A stretch of DNA of 64,000 nt from positions 1,059,001 to 1,123,000 of the forward strand of contig OY727095.1 of NCBI GenBank assembly GCA_963402885.1, read 5' to 3'. The translations under genes were made by a program, and so were the position numbers. Source of the stretch: Antedon bifida. Its lineage: Eukaryota; Echinodermata; Crinoidea; Comatulida; Antedonidae. Of this stretch, positions 35,071-46,715 are shown in pieces. The notes under the pieces were generated by a model, which saw nothing but the letters and a program-made list of their open reading frames with translations, had not been told where the DNA came from and made no database searches. The first letter of the stretch is position 1, and every line of letters starts with the position of its first letter.

Positions 35071-35414
35071 TTGTTGACGCAATTATATATGTTGTAGACA
35101 CCTACATGTTTCTGTTTGATATACCTTGCTATTGTCTTGATTTATATTTAATATTGTAGAGTGTTATGTATAATAAACATTTTAGACTTCCAAGCACCGT
35201 ACCTTGATATATATTTACAATGAAGTCATTTTATGTACAGTATATTTATTCTTTCTTGTAAGTTTGTGTTTGTTTATTCGGCCATTAACAAATCAATATA
35301 AAAGTAATAAAAATAGAAAGTCGTACTAGCAAAGTAAACAAGATTCTTTTGCTTTTAAAGTCAACATCAGCATATCACTTTCAATTTCTGTTTTACCTGT
35401 TGGTTGAATCCACT

Positions 35415-35722
35415 ACTCATCCGGGTTTAAAGTTTTTATTGTTTATTATAAATAAACCTTTGTATTATATTCCCAGTTATTTTGAAACTGAAATAGAAAG
35501 CATCATAAAATAGGCTCCCTTTTGGTAAAGTGATACCATTTTTCATAATGCTGTAATTTAGGAAATTTATTTGATTATTGACTCTTATTTAAATTTGAGG
35601 CATTTTTTTACATAAAAAAAATACTATGTGTATTAAACATTTTCTAAAAATAACTAAAGTTATAATTAATGTTGTTGCAAAATATTTAAACGATACAATT
35701 TTTAAACCCGGAGCTACCATTT
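35415..35722. mobile_element. Inverted-repeat element, 'GTAGCTCCGGGTTT' family, copy 1
   Basis: 'atccgggtttaaagttttta' at the left and 'tttttaaacccggagctacc' at the right are inverted. A related element with 'gggtagctccggttt' lies at 58119-58385. No coding capacity. Confidence 0.5.
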
Positions 35723-36734
35723 AAACATTCACCAAGAAATTAAACAATATATTATGCCGCACATTTGTAATATAAAACATGCTTAAATATTTAACAAGGA
35801 ATTTTTATTTCTGCAAGATTTATGTTTTGTTTTTCTTTTGTACTAAGTACTGTTTATATTTATTTTTAGCAAAAACTAGTATTAGATATTGTTTTGATTT
35901 TAACCCTGATGCTCAGAAATAAAACATTACCTACTCCTCAAAAGAATTATTTTGATACAGACCCTCCTATGGGGACCAATTTGTTGCAGTTTGCAATCAT
36001 CAACAATTATATACAAAAGAAGTGTTATAATTAAGCAATTGTTTGCTAAAATACTAAAATTGTCAACTTATGGGCAGAAAATTGAGCAAATTGTTTTACA
36101 AAAGGGATCGTTCACACCAATTAGGCCTAATAAAACATGTTTTTGGTCTTTAAGTAGAATTTAAAGAAGATGCAGATTTTATTTTTTTTTTACAAAAGGG
36201 CACAAATAATCTTATAAAAAATAAAATTATTTACATACCACTTTTGTAAGATGTATTAAGTGGAATAAAAATGGTTTATTTCTCAATACAATACTGTCTG
36301 TAAAGAAATTAGTACAGTATTAATGTACTTCATACTGATCAAAAGCAATGTTAAAACCAAAATTTCTCTTTTATAAATTAATGATCAAATTTGTATGTTC
36401 ATCAGGGCTGAAAGAGGTGTTAAGGAGACATGTAATTGTGATGTAATGTCTGTGCAAAACTAAAAGACAACAAATTATTTCCTTTGCATGAAGGATTTGT
36501 TTATGAATATTTTAATGTATGTACATTTTAAATGTGTGAATAAAAACATATATACAAAATGAATGTTTCAATTTATTTTAAATGTTTTATCAAATAGTTA
36601 AAGGAACTCACATTTGTGGTTGTGGGAGACTAGACTGTGCAGTGCCTAAAAGATAATCCCATACTTTATTTACTCTTTAATGGCCGCACACAAATATTAA
36701 TGAGGCACAGAATACTGTCAGGTCATGTATGTTA

Positions 36735-36795
36735 TATATCAGCTATACAGTATATATCAGCTATACAGTATATATCAGCTATACAGTATATATCA
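36735..36795. repeat. 16-bp tandem repeat, about four copies
   Basis: 'tatatcagctatacag' repeats with little change. It is intergenic and AT-rich. Confidence 0.85.
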
Positions 36796-36851
36796 GGAAA
36801 GAAATAGGTGCTGCATAGGCAGGATCATGTATAATACATGGAGAGTGAAAT

Positions 36852-36948
36852 TGTAGTGATATTCACAAATATTGTGATATGACATCAAATTGTGTCCATA
36901 TATGGACACATCACATTTTTTTTTTATTTTATAGTGTAGACAGAACAC
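36852..36948. mobile_element. Palindromic MITE, 'GTCTACACTATCAAA' family, copy 7 (partial)
   Basis: 'gatatgacatcaaattgtgt', 'ccatatatggacacatcaca' and the right end 'tagtgtagacagaac' are present. The left inverted end is missing. Confidence 0.6.
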
Positions 36949-37639
36949 TGTACAGACAAATGACAACTAACTTGTTGGATACAGTAACTGTACTGGGAAA
37001 TTACTGCATATACACTGTACACACAACATACACCATGCACAACCAGGTTTTTGTAATAAATACTACATACTACGTACCAACATTTTTAGGATGGATGGAA
37101 AATTACCTTGAACTACAAATGATAGTAAAACTGAGGATTTAAAGGTTTATTTCAAGGAAATGCAATAAATCAGGATTAGTAGTAACTGAAGGTGGATTAA
37201 TTTATTCTTTATAAACCTGGATTAAGAAAAGATAATCCACTTTTTATATCTTTACCTCGATGGACAAAAGATATTTTCTCAATGAATGAAGGAAATAGTG
37301 TCCAGTTCATGTTTTTTTTTTCTTTTTAAATTCTAATTATATTCTATAATTAATTAACTTAAGGATGTCTGCCACCGATAGAAAATATTAAGTAAAGTTA
37401 TCATTACCGTGTCTGTATGCTGTAAACTATATACTTCCGTAATAAAAAATGATATTTTAAGTCAATTGTCCTGTTCGTGATTCTCACTCTTCCTGGATTT
37501 AAAATGAATACTGTATTAGTAATTTTGACCTCACGTTCTGCTGTCATCAGGTATACATTAAAGGTATCAAAAATTCATCATTATGAATTTTATATGAAAT
37601 ACAGTTTGACAGACAATTTTGACTATTTTGTGCCTTTAA

Positions 37640-37905
37640 ATTTCATTTTTTTTTTTAATCTTTTTTTTTTATCACATTTTTTTTTATGTGACATTAAAAT
37701 GGCAAATTCAACAAAAATTATTTTTCAGGGGGTCAATATAACTTTGATACTGTATACCTGTTGCATTCATATTTTATAAATGAAATCATTGTTTGTTCAC
37801 ATTTTTTTATGGAATTTAATAACATTATTATAACTGCAAAATGGCCTATTCAAAGTCTCATTGTATTAATCTTAATTTGTCATGTTTTTGGGGACAATAC
37901 ATATT
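37640..37905. mobile_element. Two facing 'TTTTTCAGGGG' family fragments
   Basis: 'gtgacattaaaatggcaaat' and 'attatttttcagggggtcaa' lie in plus orientation. At 37826-37905 the sequence is the reverse complement of the family start ('aaaatggcctattcaaagtc' and 'catgtttttggggacaat'). Together they suggest a full element with inverted ends, or two insertions. Confidence 0.5.
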
Positions 37906-38226
37906 TAATATTATATTGTGTAGACAAAAGTTGTGGTATGAGGGCAGCACTAGCTTACAATCAGTGCTCTATCTACACCGTCAATCCTGATTTCCTGTTT
38001 CACTTTCTGATTCTAAAAATTATTAACGTCACAAAACCATGGAGGTATAAAATTAGAATTACCTCCGTGACAAAACTAACCACACAAACCGTGACCGTTA
38101 ACAGAATTTGAAAGAGAATAACTTTAAAAGTAATTTGAAAAAAATTCATGTAAATATAATTTCTGAAAGCTGGTTTTATCAAAATTTATTTATGTGTAAT
38201 TATTGTAGTGAAATGAAGGGCAACTA

Positions 38227-38388
38227 AAGCTCTGTCTACACCATCAAAATAGTTTGACAAAAAAGTGTGATGTGCCCAAATATGGTGGTGATATGCCCAA
38301 ATATATATAGATATGACATCATTATGTGCATATATGGGCACATCACATTTTTTGTCATATAAAGTTTGATAGTGTAGACAGAGCCTAA
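38227..38388. mobile_element. Palindromic MITE, 'GTCTACACTATCAAA' family, copy 8
   Basis: One of the best-preserved copies: 'aaagctctgtctacaccatc' at the left and 'gtttgatagtgtagacagag' at the right. Inside are 'gtgatgtgcccaaatatggt' and 'atgggcacatcacat', which pair with each other. Confidence 0.8.
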
Positions 38389-38499
38389 GAAAACCAATGT
38401 CTTCATATTACTGTACACAGACTGGATGTATGTATTTTAGTTTGTAAATAATTGTTTACAGAGATAAAATAGGATGTAAATAATAAATAAATAATAATA

Positions 38500-38677
38500 A
38501 GGCCAACAGAATCGTATGATGAGGCCCGTCTTGACTCATGGGTGCTGTCCGATTTGAATCCCGATAAGACGAGTCGTCTTGTGATGGTATTGGCCGTAGT
38601 TTTTAGGTCGTCGGGAGAACATTAAACATGTTTAATTTTCGTCGGGCCTCGTCATACAATGCAATATGATGTGGCCT
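38500..38677. mobile_element. 178-bp MITE with TA flanks, copy 1
   Basis: The ends are 'aggccaacagaatcgtatga' and 'tgatgtggcct', flanked by TA at 38498-38499 and 38678-38679. 'gatgaggcccg' pairs with 'cgggcctcgtc'. The interior is GC-richer than the flanks. A diverged relative lies at 39424-39618. Confidence 0.65.
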
Positions 38678-39423
38678 TAACAGATGATGATGTGCTACAG
38701 ATAATGATGATGTATTTTTCAATCCACAACACAAATTGACAAAACAACTGAAAATAAAACAAGTTTCAATCTTATTTAAAGACTAGATTTTGTGTTAATC
38801 AACGAGATAGAAAAGTCACATTGAGAAGCTTACAAATGACAATACAACTATTATCTATACTCACAGAATTTAAAATTAAAACTAATGAAAATGGACAGCT
38901 GATAATTCTATTTTAATCAGATTTCTTGTGACATAAATATACAAATTAGATAACATTTAACTTTATTAAGGAGATTATTTTACCAACATCGAAAAAAATA
39001 TATCAACATAAAGACCAAAGTGGTTTGAAATGCTTAAGGAAAAGTGTATAACCGTAATAGTCATACATCAATTGTATATTATTAAACACATATTTACATT
39101 CTTTTTGAATATATTTTGGTTAAATCTAATACAAATTATACGTTCTTTTAATTAAATTGTGATTACATATTTTAAAGGATTGAAAACTGTATTATTTCAA
39201 GAGCAATGTACTGTCCTTTATTATACATTGAAACAAGATTGAATTATTTCCTAAAAAATGATAACTACAATTAAATAATATAAAATATATGCGAGTATGT
39301 ACTCTTGCTTTAAGGTTTAGCTAATTGCTAACACAGCAACAATGTCTCGCGATTCCTGACACATTGTCTGTGGTGCTTACAGTGTCTTTACTCATCAAAT
39401 TAGGGAATTCCCCTTGTATTCTT

Positions 39424-39618
39424 AAGTCCAACTTAGACAGCAATGTATAACGAGGCCTAGGGAAACATCGCGACTCGTCGGTGCAGTCCGGGTCGAATCT
39501 CGATGAGATGAGAGTCGGAGTCGCCTTGCGTTAGCGTCGGGTCTATTTTTTAGGTTGTGGGAAGGACTTTGAACAGACTCGTCTGGCCTTGTCGTACGAT
39601 GATGTCTGAGTTGGCCTT
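39424..39618. mobile_element. Diverged relative of the 38500 MITE
   Basis: 'aagtccaacttagacagc' and 'gatgtctgagttggcctt' are imperfect inverted ends. The interior shares 'gcagtccgggtcgaatctcg' with 'gctgtccgatttgaatcccg' at 38548, and 'ttttttaggttgtgggaag' with 'gtttttaggtcgtcgggag'. Confidence 0.55.
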
Positions 39619-39930
39619 TGGTGTGCTGCAGAGTTCAAACCAGTTGGGGTGCAAACGAACCAAAAAAATAACGGCCATTAACATTTAAACATGAGAGCAC
39701 AGTACGGTACAGTGAAACAGTGGTACAATAAATATAATGATCAACTTGAATTAATGTATATAGTAAAACGTGCTGGGAGAATCTATTCTAAAATGCAACA
39801 CATAGATAATAAAGATTTGTAAATAATAGATTTATAACATAATACATTAACAAAATGCATTGTTTATGAATACTGTTAGGCCACTTGCAAGTATTCCTAA
39901 TGGTAAACATTAGTCCAAAATATGCTGTTA

Positions 39931-40114
39931 AAGCCAATTTACACAGACAAGTGGTAATTGTAAGCGGAAACAAAATATAAAATCTATGTAATTGCTTATG
40001 ACCATTTATACAAAACACGGAGCGGACAAGTGGTTTCCGCTCAGGATAGATTCAGATTCTCTGTAGGACAAGCACTATTGCTGACATTACCACTTGTCTG
40101 TGTAAATTGGCCTT
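39931..40114. mobile_element. 184-bp MITE with TA duplication (sister of 19609-19794)
   Basis: Inverted ends 'aagccaatttacacagac' and 'gtctgtgtaaattggcctt', flanked by TA at 39929-39930 and 40115-40116. It lies about 195 bp beyond the p24 stop codon on the 3' side, so it may fall in that gene's 3' untranslated region. Confidence 0.85.
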
Positions 40115-40308
40115 TAGGGTGGAGTGCTTACATGGGTGAGTATGGTATATCAAATGCAACATTTGATATACCCTGTTGAAATAAGCAAAAGTAAATGGAA
40201 ATTTGAAAATGTCAAGGCTATAAAGAGGCAGAAAAGAAAAAAATAAACACAATTTGCACTTAAAATTATAAAAAAAAAAAGGAATACAATGTCCAAGCTA
40301 AAAACAAA

Positions 40309-42559
40309 CTACACAAGTTTCTTGGCTTCAAAGAAGCTCTTGAGATGCCTCATTTGCCAGAAGCCGGTAATGAGCAAAATACCAGTCTGTCCAAGGGACC
40401 ACCATAGTACACGTTGGTTGGTGCTTTCACTGGTTTGTCGAAATCTCTCTTCACGATACTGAAATAAAAGAAGAGCAATTTTTAAAAATAATTTTTCTCA
40501 ATACTTCTCACGCTTTCTGCTCAACAGACGCAGTAATGTAGTGCGTGGCTTCGTACGGGTGTATCAAATGGTCGATTGCAGTCACCATCTTATTGGTTCC
40601 TCTCCATGAATAACTTTTAAAACTGCTATAACATTCAGCCCTCTAATTAAAGCTCATTGGAACAAACTTACAGAAAATGATGGTAGGCCTCTTTTGGTTT
40701 TTCACAGGCTTTCAAGCACTTTGCTTTGATATATGTGGTTAACAAATCTTATTATTACATAAACTAACTAAATACAACATTAAACTTACTCTCTGATAAT
40801 TCTGTTCTTTCTGAACTTGTTCAACCTGGTCTAACAGCTGGCGTATTCTTAGTTGTAACTCTGTCATCTTATCTTTTTCTTGAATTTGATTGTAATCGTT
40901 AGCATGTTCTCCTACCTCAATTTCAAGGTGTATCCTCTGCAAATAACAATCAAACAAATAGCATTTTAAGTATAAAAAACAACTTGTGCTCTTTCAATCG
41001 GTGTTTCAATGTTTGTTTTTTATTAGTACAGTATTATTTATCTGGTTGTTTTAGAGCATGGATGTAATTGTGCTGGACAGAGAGACCCACCTTAAGAGCC
41101 TTAATCCCAGTCTAAAACTGATCAAAGTCCTTGCATCCACCCTATTAACTATAGAAAACACTGGGTACTTGGAACTAATGTTTATATTACATTTTTTTCA
41201 GGTGAATTTTTAATCCAATTTTTGGTCAAATGTTTTAACAATTATTTTTTTAGTGGGACAATATATTTTTAACTGGAAAGTGTAATTCTTCAATATGTTT
41301 TAAAATATTTAAAGGTTTCAAATGTATTATAATGTTGTTAATATCATTATTATATTAAATGTTATACCTTTGCTTGTACTTGTACAGATACCTTTTTTGC
41401 ATAATTGATGAATTTCATATTTATTGCCATTTAATTTTCAATAGATTCAATATTTTTTAAAGGTTTTTTTTGTCATGATCTTACCATTTTTCCACTGTTG
41501 AACATACCCCATTTGGTAGAATTAGAGTATAGACATATTAAGTGCTCTCCTGGTGTGTGAGATGTAAAAGTAAAACGTCCTTTGTCGCTATACACCTTAG
41601 ATAATAAGACCTTGTCGTCAGGATCTTTGACCTCTACATGCATGCCAATACCAGGACTTGATGGTAGGAAGTCATTGATATTCTTATCATATAATTGGGT
41701 CTTGTAATTTCCTGTAATATAGACAATGAAGTAATTGTTAAATTGTTTACATGCACTTGAGTAACCCCTATCTAATTATAATAGCCGGGATATTACAATT
41801 ATATCACAATTACAAACAAAATATTTGGTTGGTCATAATTTCCAGTTGACATGAACAAAGGATTAGAAATGGGATAGGCATCATATCTTGTGCAACAGAG
41901 GTCCTGACCAAAAGTACAAGGTGGTAGTGGGTACAGTATTATACATTACTGTATGATATGATGATACAATGTGGTTTACTAACTACTATTTTTTGGAGTT
42001 GAAGAACATTTAGAGGGTCATCATAGTTTGGTTGGTTGGGTTACTGATAGGACTTTTAGGTTGATTATTTATTTTAGAATAGAAGTTGAATATAAGGTTA
42101 TATTAGCACCCTCCTACATCAGAAACCATCTCATTCACTTATCAATTATATTCATATAGGCCTACTGTATATCATCATTCATATCATTCATACTGCCCGT
42201 AATCAGAAACTTTATTTTAAAGAACAATTAAATTAATCATCAATCTGAAGGCCGGCATAGGCCTAGGTAGTTATGAGATGTTGTTGATGTTGTTCAATTG
42301 AGAAGCTAGGCCTAGGTTGATGACGTAGCACTTGTTATGCAGCTTCCTGTAGCTCCTTCTGCCGGGTTTAACAACACTCACACCGTTTACGTGGGCATAT
42401 CGTACAGGCTTAGCCAACATACGTACCGATTACCATAGTTTCATCTGGAATTTCTTCAATAAAACATTTCTTTTCTGTTTCGCTTATATGAAAATATAAA
42501 CCAGATATAGGTGAAATTACCAAAACGGTAAATAATATGCATTCTACAACTCCTTTCAT
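40309..42559 (-). CDS. p24 alpha family cargo receptor (TMED4/TMED9 type), four exons
   Basis: Exons in transcript order: 42559-42427, 41711-41485, 40936-40790, 40458-40309, all in frame, 218 residues. The signal peptide is residues 1-20 ('[14 protein letters not shown]'). A GOLD domain follows with the two conserved cysteines at about C32 and C104 ('[12 protein letters not shown]', '[13 protein letters not shown]'). Next comes a coiled coil ('[20 protein letters not shown]'), a membrane segment near 'LLITGFW', and the cytosolic tail '[12 protein letters not shown]'. The tail carries the double-Phe COPII signal and the KKxx COPI signal. p24 proteins cycle between ER and Golgi as hetero-oligomers and help load cargo, including GPI-anchored proteins. 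The alpha subfamily is clear from the tail; TMED4 and TMED9 cannot be separated. The first true ATG in frame is at 42557-42559. Confidence 0.95.
41205..41275. mobile_element. 'TTTTTCAGGGG' family fragment in p24 intron 2
   Basis: 'tttaatccaatttttggtca', 'ttttaacaattatttttt' and 'gggacaatatattttta' match the right end of the family seen at 600-655. Short fragment. Confidence 0.4.
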
Positions 42560-43826
42560 GATTAAAACGTTGATTTTCACCACCAATATGCTTCCTATTT
42601 TTCGCACATTGGAATAAAAATGGTACCCAGAAAATCGAACACCGCCACCTATCTGTAACTATCAAAAAACCGTGTTATTTGTAAAATTATGCAAAATATT
42701 GCTTATAAAATCAGAATAAACCTGTTTATTGATTGCAATTTCTAATAAAATTTATTAAATCAAACAAAATAAATAAATAGCATTAAATATTAAGTTCAAC
42801 ATAAAAACTATAACAAAATACTATTTTTGTGTAAAAATAAAATCCAATCCAAATCCACTCAATTCTATACGTGGCCATAGCTTTGCCACGTCACTGATCT
42901 CTGATCCAATCGATTTTCGAATCATAGATAGACCAGAGAGGTATAAATTATTTATTATTTTTATACCTCCCTCCCTGGACAGACATCGTAGGCGCATCCG
43001 ATTTTCACTATTCAAATAATAAAATAGATGATTAGCCTGTATTTATCAATATAGGATAAGAAGAAATAAATTACACCAATTGAATTAACCCAGTATCGGA
43101 TTGGCAACGAGTAAAACTTTCGACAAAAATCATTAAAAATATTTTCTTACCATGGCATTGGAACACGCGAAAATATATCTAGTATATACAATTCCTTCAC
43201 AATCTTTTGTACATTTCTCAGTTTATTTTATTTAATAAATAAGTTAATATTTGTCATGACAACACACTTTTTAAATATGTTGTATAAGTTGTTTTTCTGT
43301 CTAATTTTATTTATTATATAGTACTATAGGCCTCATTTAGACGTGCCTCTATATAAAAGAGATATGATAAAGTTCAGTTCAGACGGTTGAATTAAACGAA
43401 TAACATCGGTTTTTTTTAAATATCATTATTATCGTAGCCGATATAAAAATTGTTGTAGGTAGTATTAACTCAATATACTAACTAATTTAAATACTAACTT
43501 ACTCACTCGACTTAAACTTAATGCATGAATTATTATTATAGCGATGATTTACATTTATTATCATATGCATAATTATCATACGAGTAATTTTCTGATCAGG
43601 CACCGCCAAGTAGGCCCAATATCGGGAGGATTGAGTATAACCAGATGTGGTTTAATTGAAATTTCAACAATTAACAGACCTCTAGCCCTATGAGATGGTT
43701 TTATTCAATCAATTCATCAATTCCATTTCTTTTTATGCGAAATCATCAAAGAAAACAAAATCTACTATTATTATATTCAAATGGAAATAATGTACGAGTC
43801 TAAAGTTCTATTAAACTGGGAATATC

Positions 43827-43890
43827 ACTACAGTACTAAATTTGGGCACATCACACTTTTTTTTATATAAAAGTGATAGTGTAGAGCCTA
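43827..43890. mobile_element. Palindromic MITE, 'GTCTACACTATCAAA' family, copy 9 (fragment)
   Basis: 'aaatttgggcacatcacact' and 'aagtgatagtgtagagcc' remain. The left half is lost. Confidence 0.5.
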
Positions 43891-44513
43891 AACATATTTT
43901 GTTTCATCATGTGGACAAGAGGAATTAGCAGTCATAGGAGGAGCTACGTCCATGCTTTGCATGCAGACAAGCACCGCCTTCTTTTTATCGGGACCCGCCC
44001 CCAAAATGCCCTGGATGAAATGAGCCTAGTATATTTTGTTTTTTTACTTCAAAGAACACTGACAACAGTTAGAATAATCGCATTATGTTGTTGTGTAATC
44101 GGATCAGACGAATCGAGCGAGTAGCCTCATCATAATTCTTCAAAGTGGCCTACAGTAGGACTAAAGTATCATGTTGTGAAACTTTCGCGCGTTTAGGTTA
44201 ACTCAACCATCCCGGATGGCTATACACCAATACAAATAAAATGAATTTAATACAATACATAGTATTCTTCTACAAGTAGATTAAAAAGATGGTTCCTCAG
44301 GAAAATTCCAAAGGTCGTATAATTGAGGCTCTTCTCATCGGTCGATAAGTATGATTCTCTTGGCACGTTAACGAAAGAATGATGTTGAGACTGACTTAAC
44401 GTCCTTAATCGGATTTTGTTTCTATTATTCAAACATCAAATTACAGTACAAAACTAAATTGATTATTTTCTTCTTAATTAATCACCTTATGTAATGTATG
44501 TAACCTTAAAAGC

Positions 44514-44766
44514 ATCTTCGCGCCTTTTTAACAGTCGGGATAAATTAAGCGCGCATTTTTAATTGTATGTCTATACCTGTACCTTAATATACATTGCATC
44601 TTCGCGCCTTTTTAACAGTAGGGGATAAATTAAGCGCGCATTTTTAATTGTATGTCTATAACTGTACTTTAATATACTTTGCATCTTCGCGCCTTTTTAA
44701 CAGTAGGGGATAAATATTGAGCGCGCATTTTTAATTGTATGTCTATACCTGTAACCTAATAATACA
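44514..44766. repeat. 84-bp tandem repeat, three copies
   Basis: Each unit has 'cttcgcgcctttttaacagt', 'taagcgcgcatttttaattg' and 'tatgtctata'. The units differ by a few bases and indels. Each unit carries an inverted GCGC pair (cgcgcc / gcgcgc). Confidence 0.9.
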
Positions 44767-45468
44767 TTGCACCTTTGCGCCGTTAGAATAGCAAAGTATC
44801 AAGGATCGGAAGACGGCGTCGTGTGAATGTAGCTTTAATGTGTCCCCGGATGACGTGTTCGCACAGTATTCAATCCCTGAATGAAAAATTGGCAATATAT
44901 AGTCCTGGACGTATCCAACCTAAAACCATCTTATCCCTTAATGTAAAAGACCAATAAAAGTCCTAGTTAAAGTTCCTAGATATTTCTATTGGGTTCAATA
45001 TTATATAGGCGTAACTACCCCTTTAAAAACGAAAATACAATTTTGTTGTTAAGTACAAAACGATGTCACAAATACGCTCGTTATACAGTAATAGTAACAC
45101 AGAACGTATTTAACCGCTACGGAACTTAGACCTACTATACAATTTTATTTAGAGTTTATGATCAATTTGATAAATAAATTAGCAAATATTGATTAAACAA
45201 AGATGATATAGACCAAAACTACAAACGTATAACGTTAGTATATTATGATAGGCCTAATGGATTCCAAAAAAAGAATAAAAATAAAGACGTAAAAACTGTT
45301 CAGAATATTGAAACTCCCCCACCCAGCAAAATAACTCTAATACGAATATAAAATGAAAAGAACCAACACTCCCAGTGATATGCAGAATAAACAATATATT
45401 TGTCATAGTTATACAACCTATAATGTATTTTCTTTCATTTGTTCACACATCAATGTTTTAACCTGATC

Positions 45469-45613
45469 AAGTTTGGTTCACACTAGGACGCAAATCACAA
45501 GTAATTTGACCAATCATAAGCGATGGATCATCCGAACTGTCGCTTTTGATTGGTCAACCCACTTGTGTTGCGCGTACACCCTTACGTTGTGTCCAAGTGG
45601 GAACCAAGCTTTA
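45469..45613. mobile_element. CCAAT-rich inverted-repeat MITE, copy 2
   Basis: 'gtttggttcacactaggacg' at the left and 'ccaagtgggaaccaagct' at the right. Inside, 'ttgaccaatcataagcga' faces 'cgcttttgattggtcaa'. The CCAAT boxes thus point outward on both strands. Confidence 0.7.
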
Positions 45614-46395
45614 TTTGTTCAACTGACGTAAAAATACACAATTTGGAGTTGTAACTTCTGTCCACACTACCATATGAGTTCATAAAAATCTATATAAATA
45701 TTGAAATACTTCAGTTAAATATTGTATCTGTAAATAAATACAATAAAACATTTCACTAAGTGATATTATAAAATCATTTAATATAAATTAATGAGTTTTC
45801 CTTAACATTATATTTCAATATAATAATCTGTTTATCATATGAAATCTTGTGTCAAATATTTAAATTTATAAAATTATTTTATATATACAATATAGGGAAC
45901 TATACTACGAGCAATTAATGTTACAACATTCGTAACCATGAATATTTAAAAAAAAATATTTGTGAACAAATAATAAAAGGAGAAAAGAAAAAAATGTCTT
46001 GACCTAGATATTAATTTGCTATTAGGAATTCACATAACTGTTTTTTTTTTGGTTTATGGAAAGGAAAAAAAAATGTGAAAAAAATCATTCACATTACAAG
46101 TACAGGATGTAAACGAAACTTTTTTAGGGCTACTAGACCCTAATTTCTGTAGCACAAAAAGTAAGCAGAAAAAAGGGGGCAGTATGGTGTTGAGATAGAG
46201 CAAAAATAGATTTACCAACAAAAAATAAGTTAAGTTAAGTATACTCCAAATATACTTAAAATGCTAAACATCATAGCTTACAGTGGGCATACCATGATAC
46301 AATTAAAAGGGAGACAGACTTTACAATGACCCCTTTAACTAGCCCATAGCTTTTCAATGGTTTGTCTCTTACCCAGTTGTGTGTACCTCCCCAGA

Positions 46396-46460
46396 AACAT
46401 ACTACAATAGAACTCCTCTTTTGGGACACCAATACAACCCTATTAAGGGGACATTTTCAA
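46396..46460. mobile_element. Fragment of the 'TATTAAGGGGACAC' family
   Basis: 'actacaatagaactcctctt' and 'accctattaaggggacattt' match the left end of the element at 8876. It lies downstream of the CHMP3 stop. Confidence 0.45.
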
Positions 46461-46715
46461 TTGGGGCAACATACTATGTTTAAATATCATACAAATATTA
46501 AGGATGCGTTCTACTTTATGAAATTTAGACCAGCAAATAATCAAGTTTCCAGTGAAACACTTCCAGTAACTCTAAGAAATGTTACGAAGGACACAAATTA
46601 AAAGTAGAGGATTTACAAAAAATAAAAATTAATTTAGATATTGAGTAGTCCGTTACAGCGCAACCATTTCTGACTGACAGCATAAAGAAAAAAAGCATTA
46701 TGAATTGATAGAATT

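Larger units (their letters stand above)
34532..40308. other. Convergent intergenic region between RAB28 and the p24 gene
   Basis: No gene is recognised in this 5.8 kb. It should include both 3' untranslated regions. It contains the duplicated stretch at 34798-35070 and inverted-repeat elements at 35415-35722, 36852-36948, 38227-38388, 38500-38677, 39424-39618 and 39931-40114. It also holds interspersed repeats at 37640-37905 and a 16-bp tandem repeat at 36735-36795. Confidence 0.6.
42560..46715. other. Intergenic region between the p24 gene and CHMP3
   Basis: No convincing gene. The p24 promoter should lie just above 42560; I see no TATA box there. A 32-bp hairpin ('aggtataaattatt' with 'aataatttttatacct'-like pairing) is at about 42938-42969. 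Elements at 43827-43890, 44514-44766, 45469-45613 and 46396-46460 are listed or mentioned separately. The CHMP3 3' untranslated region probably occupies the right end. Confidence 0.55.

Noticed and set aside
42560-42607. An N-terminal extension of the p24 protein upstream of 42559
   Set aside because: The extended frame has no ATG (it begins with GTG), and the signal peptide starts naturally at 42559.
43909-44124. A 71-codon plus ORF with a 'HALHADKHRLLFIGTRP' stretch
   Set aside because: It abuts a MITE fragment and shows no known domain, splice context or repeat-encoded protein signature.
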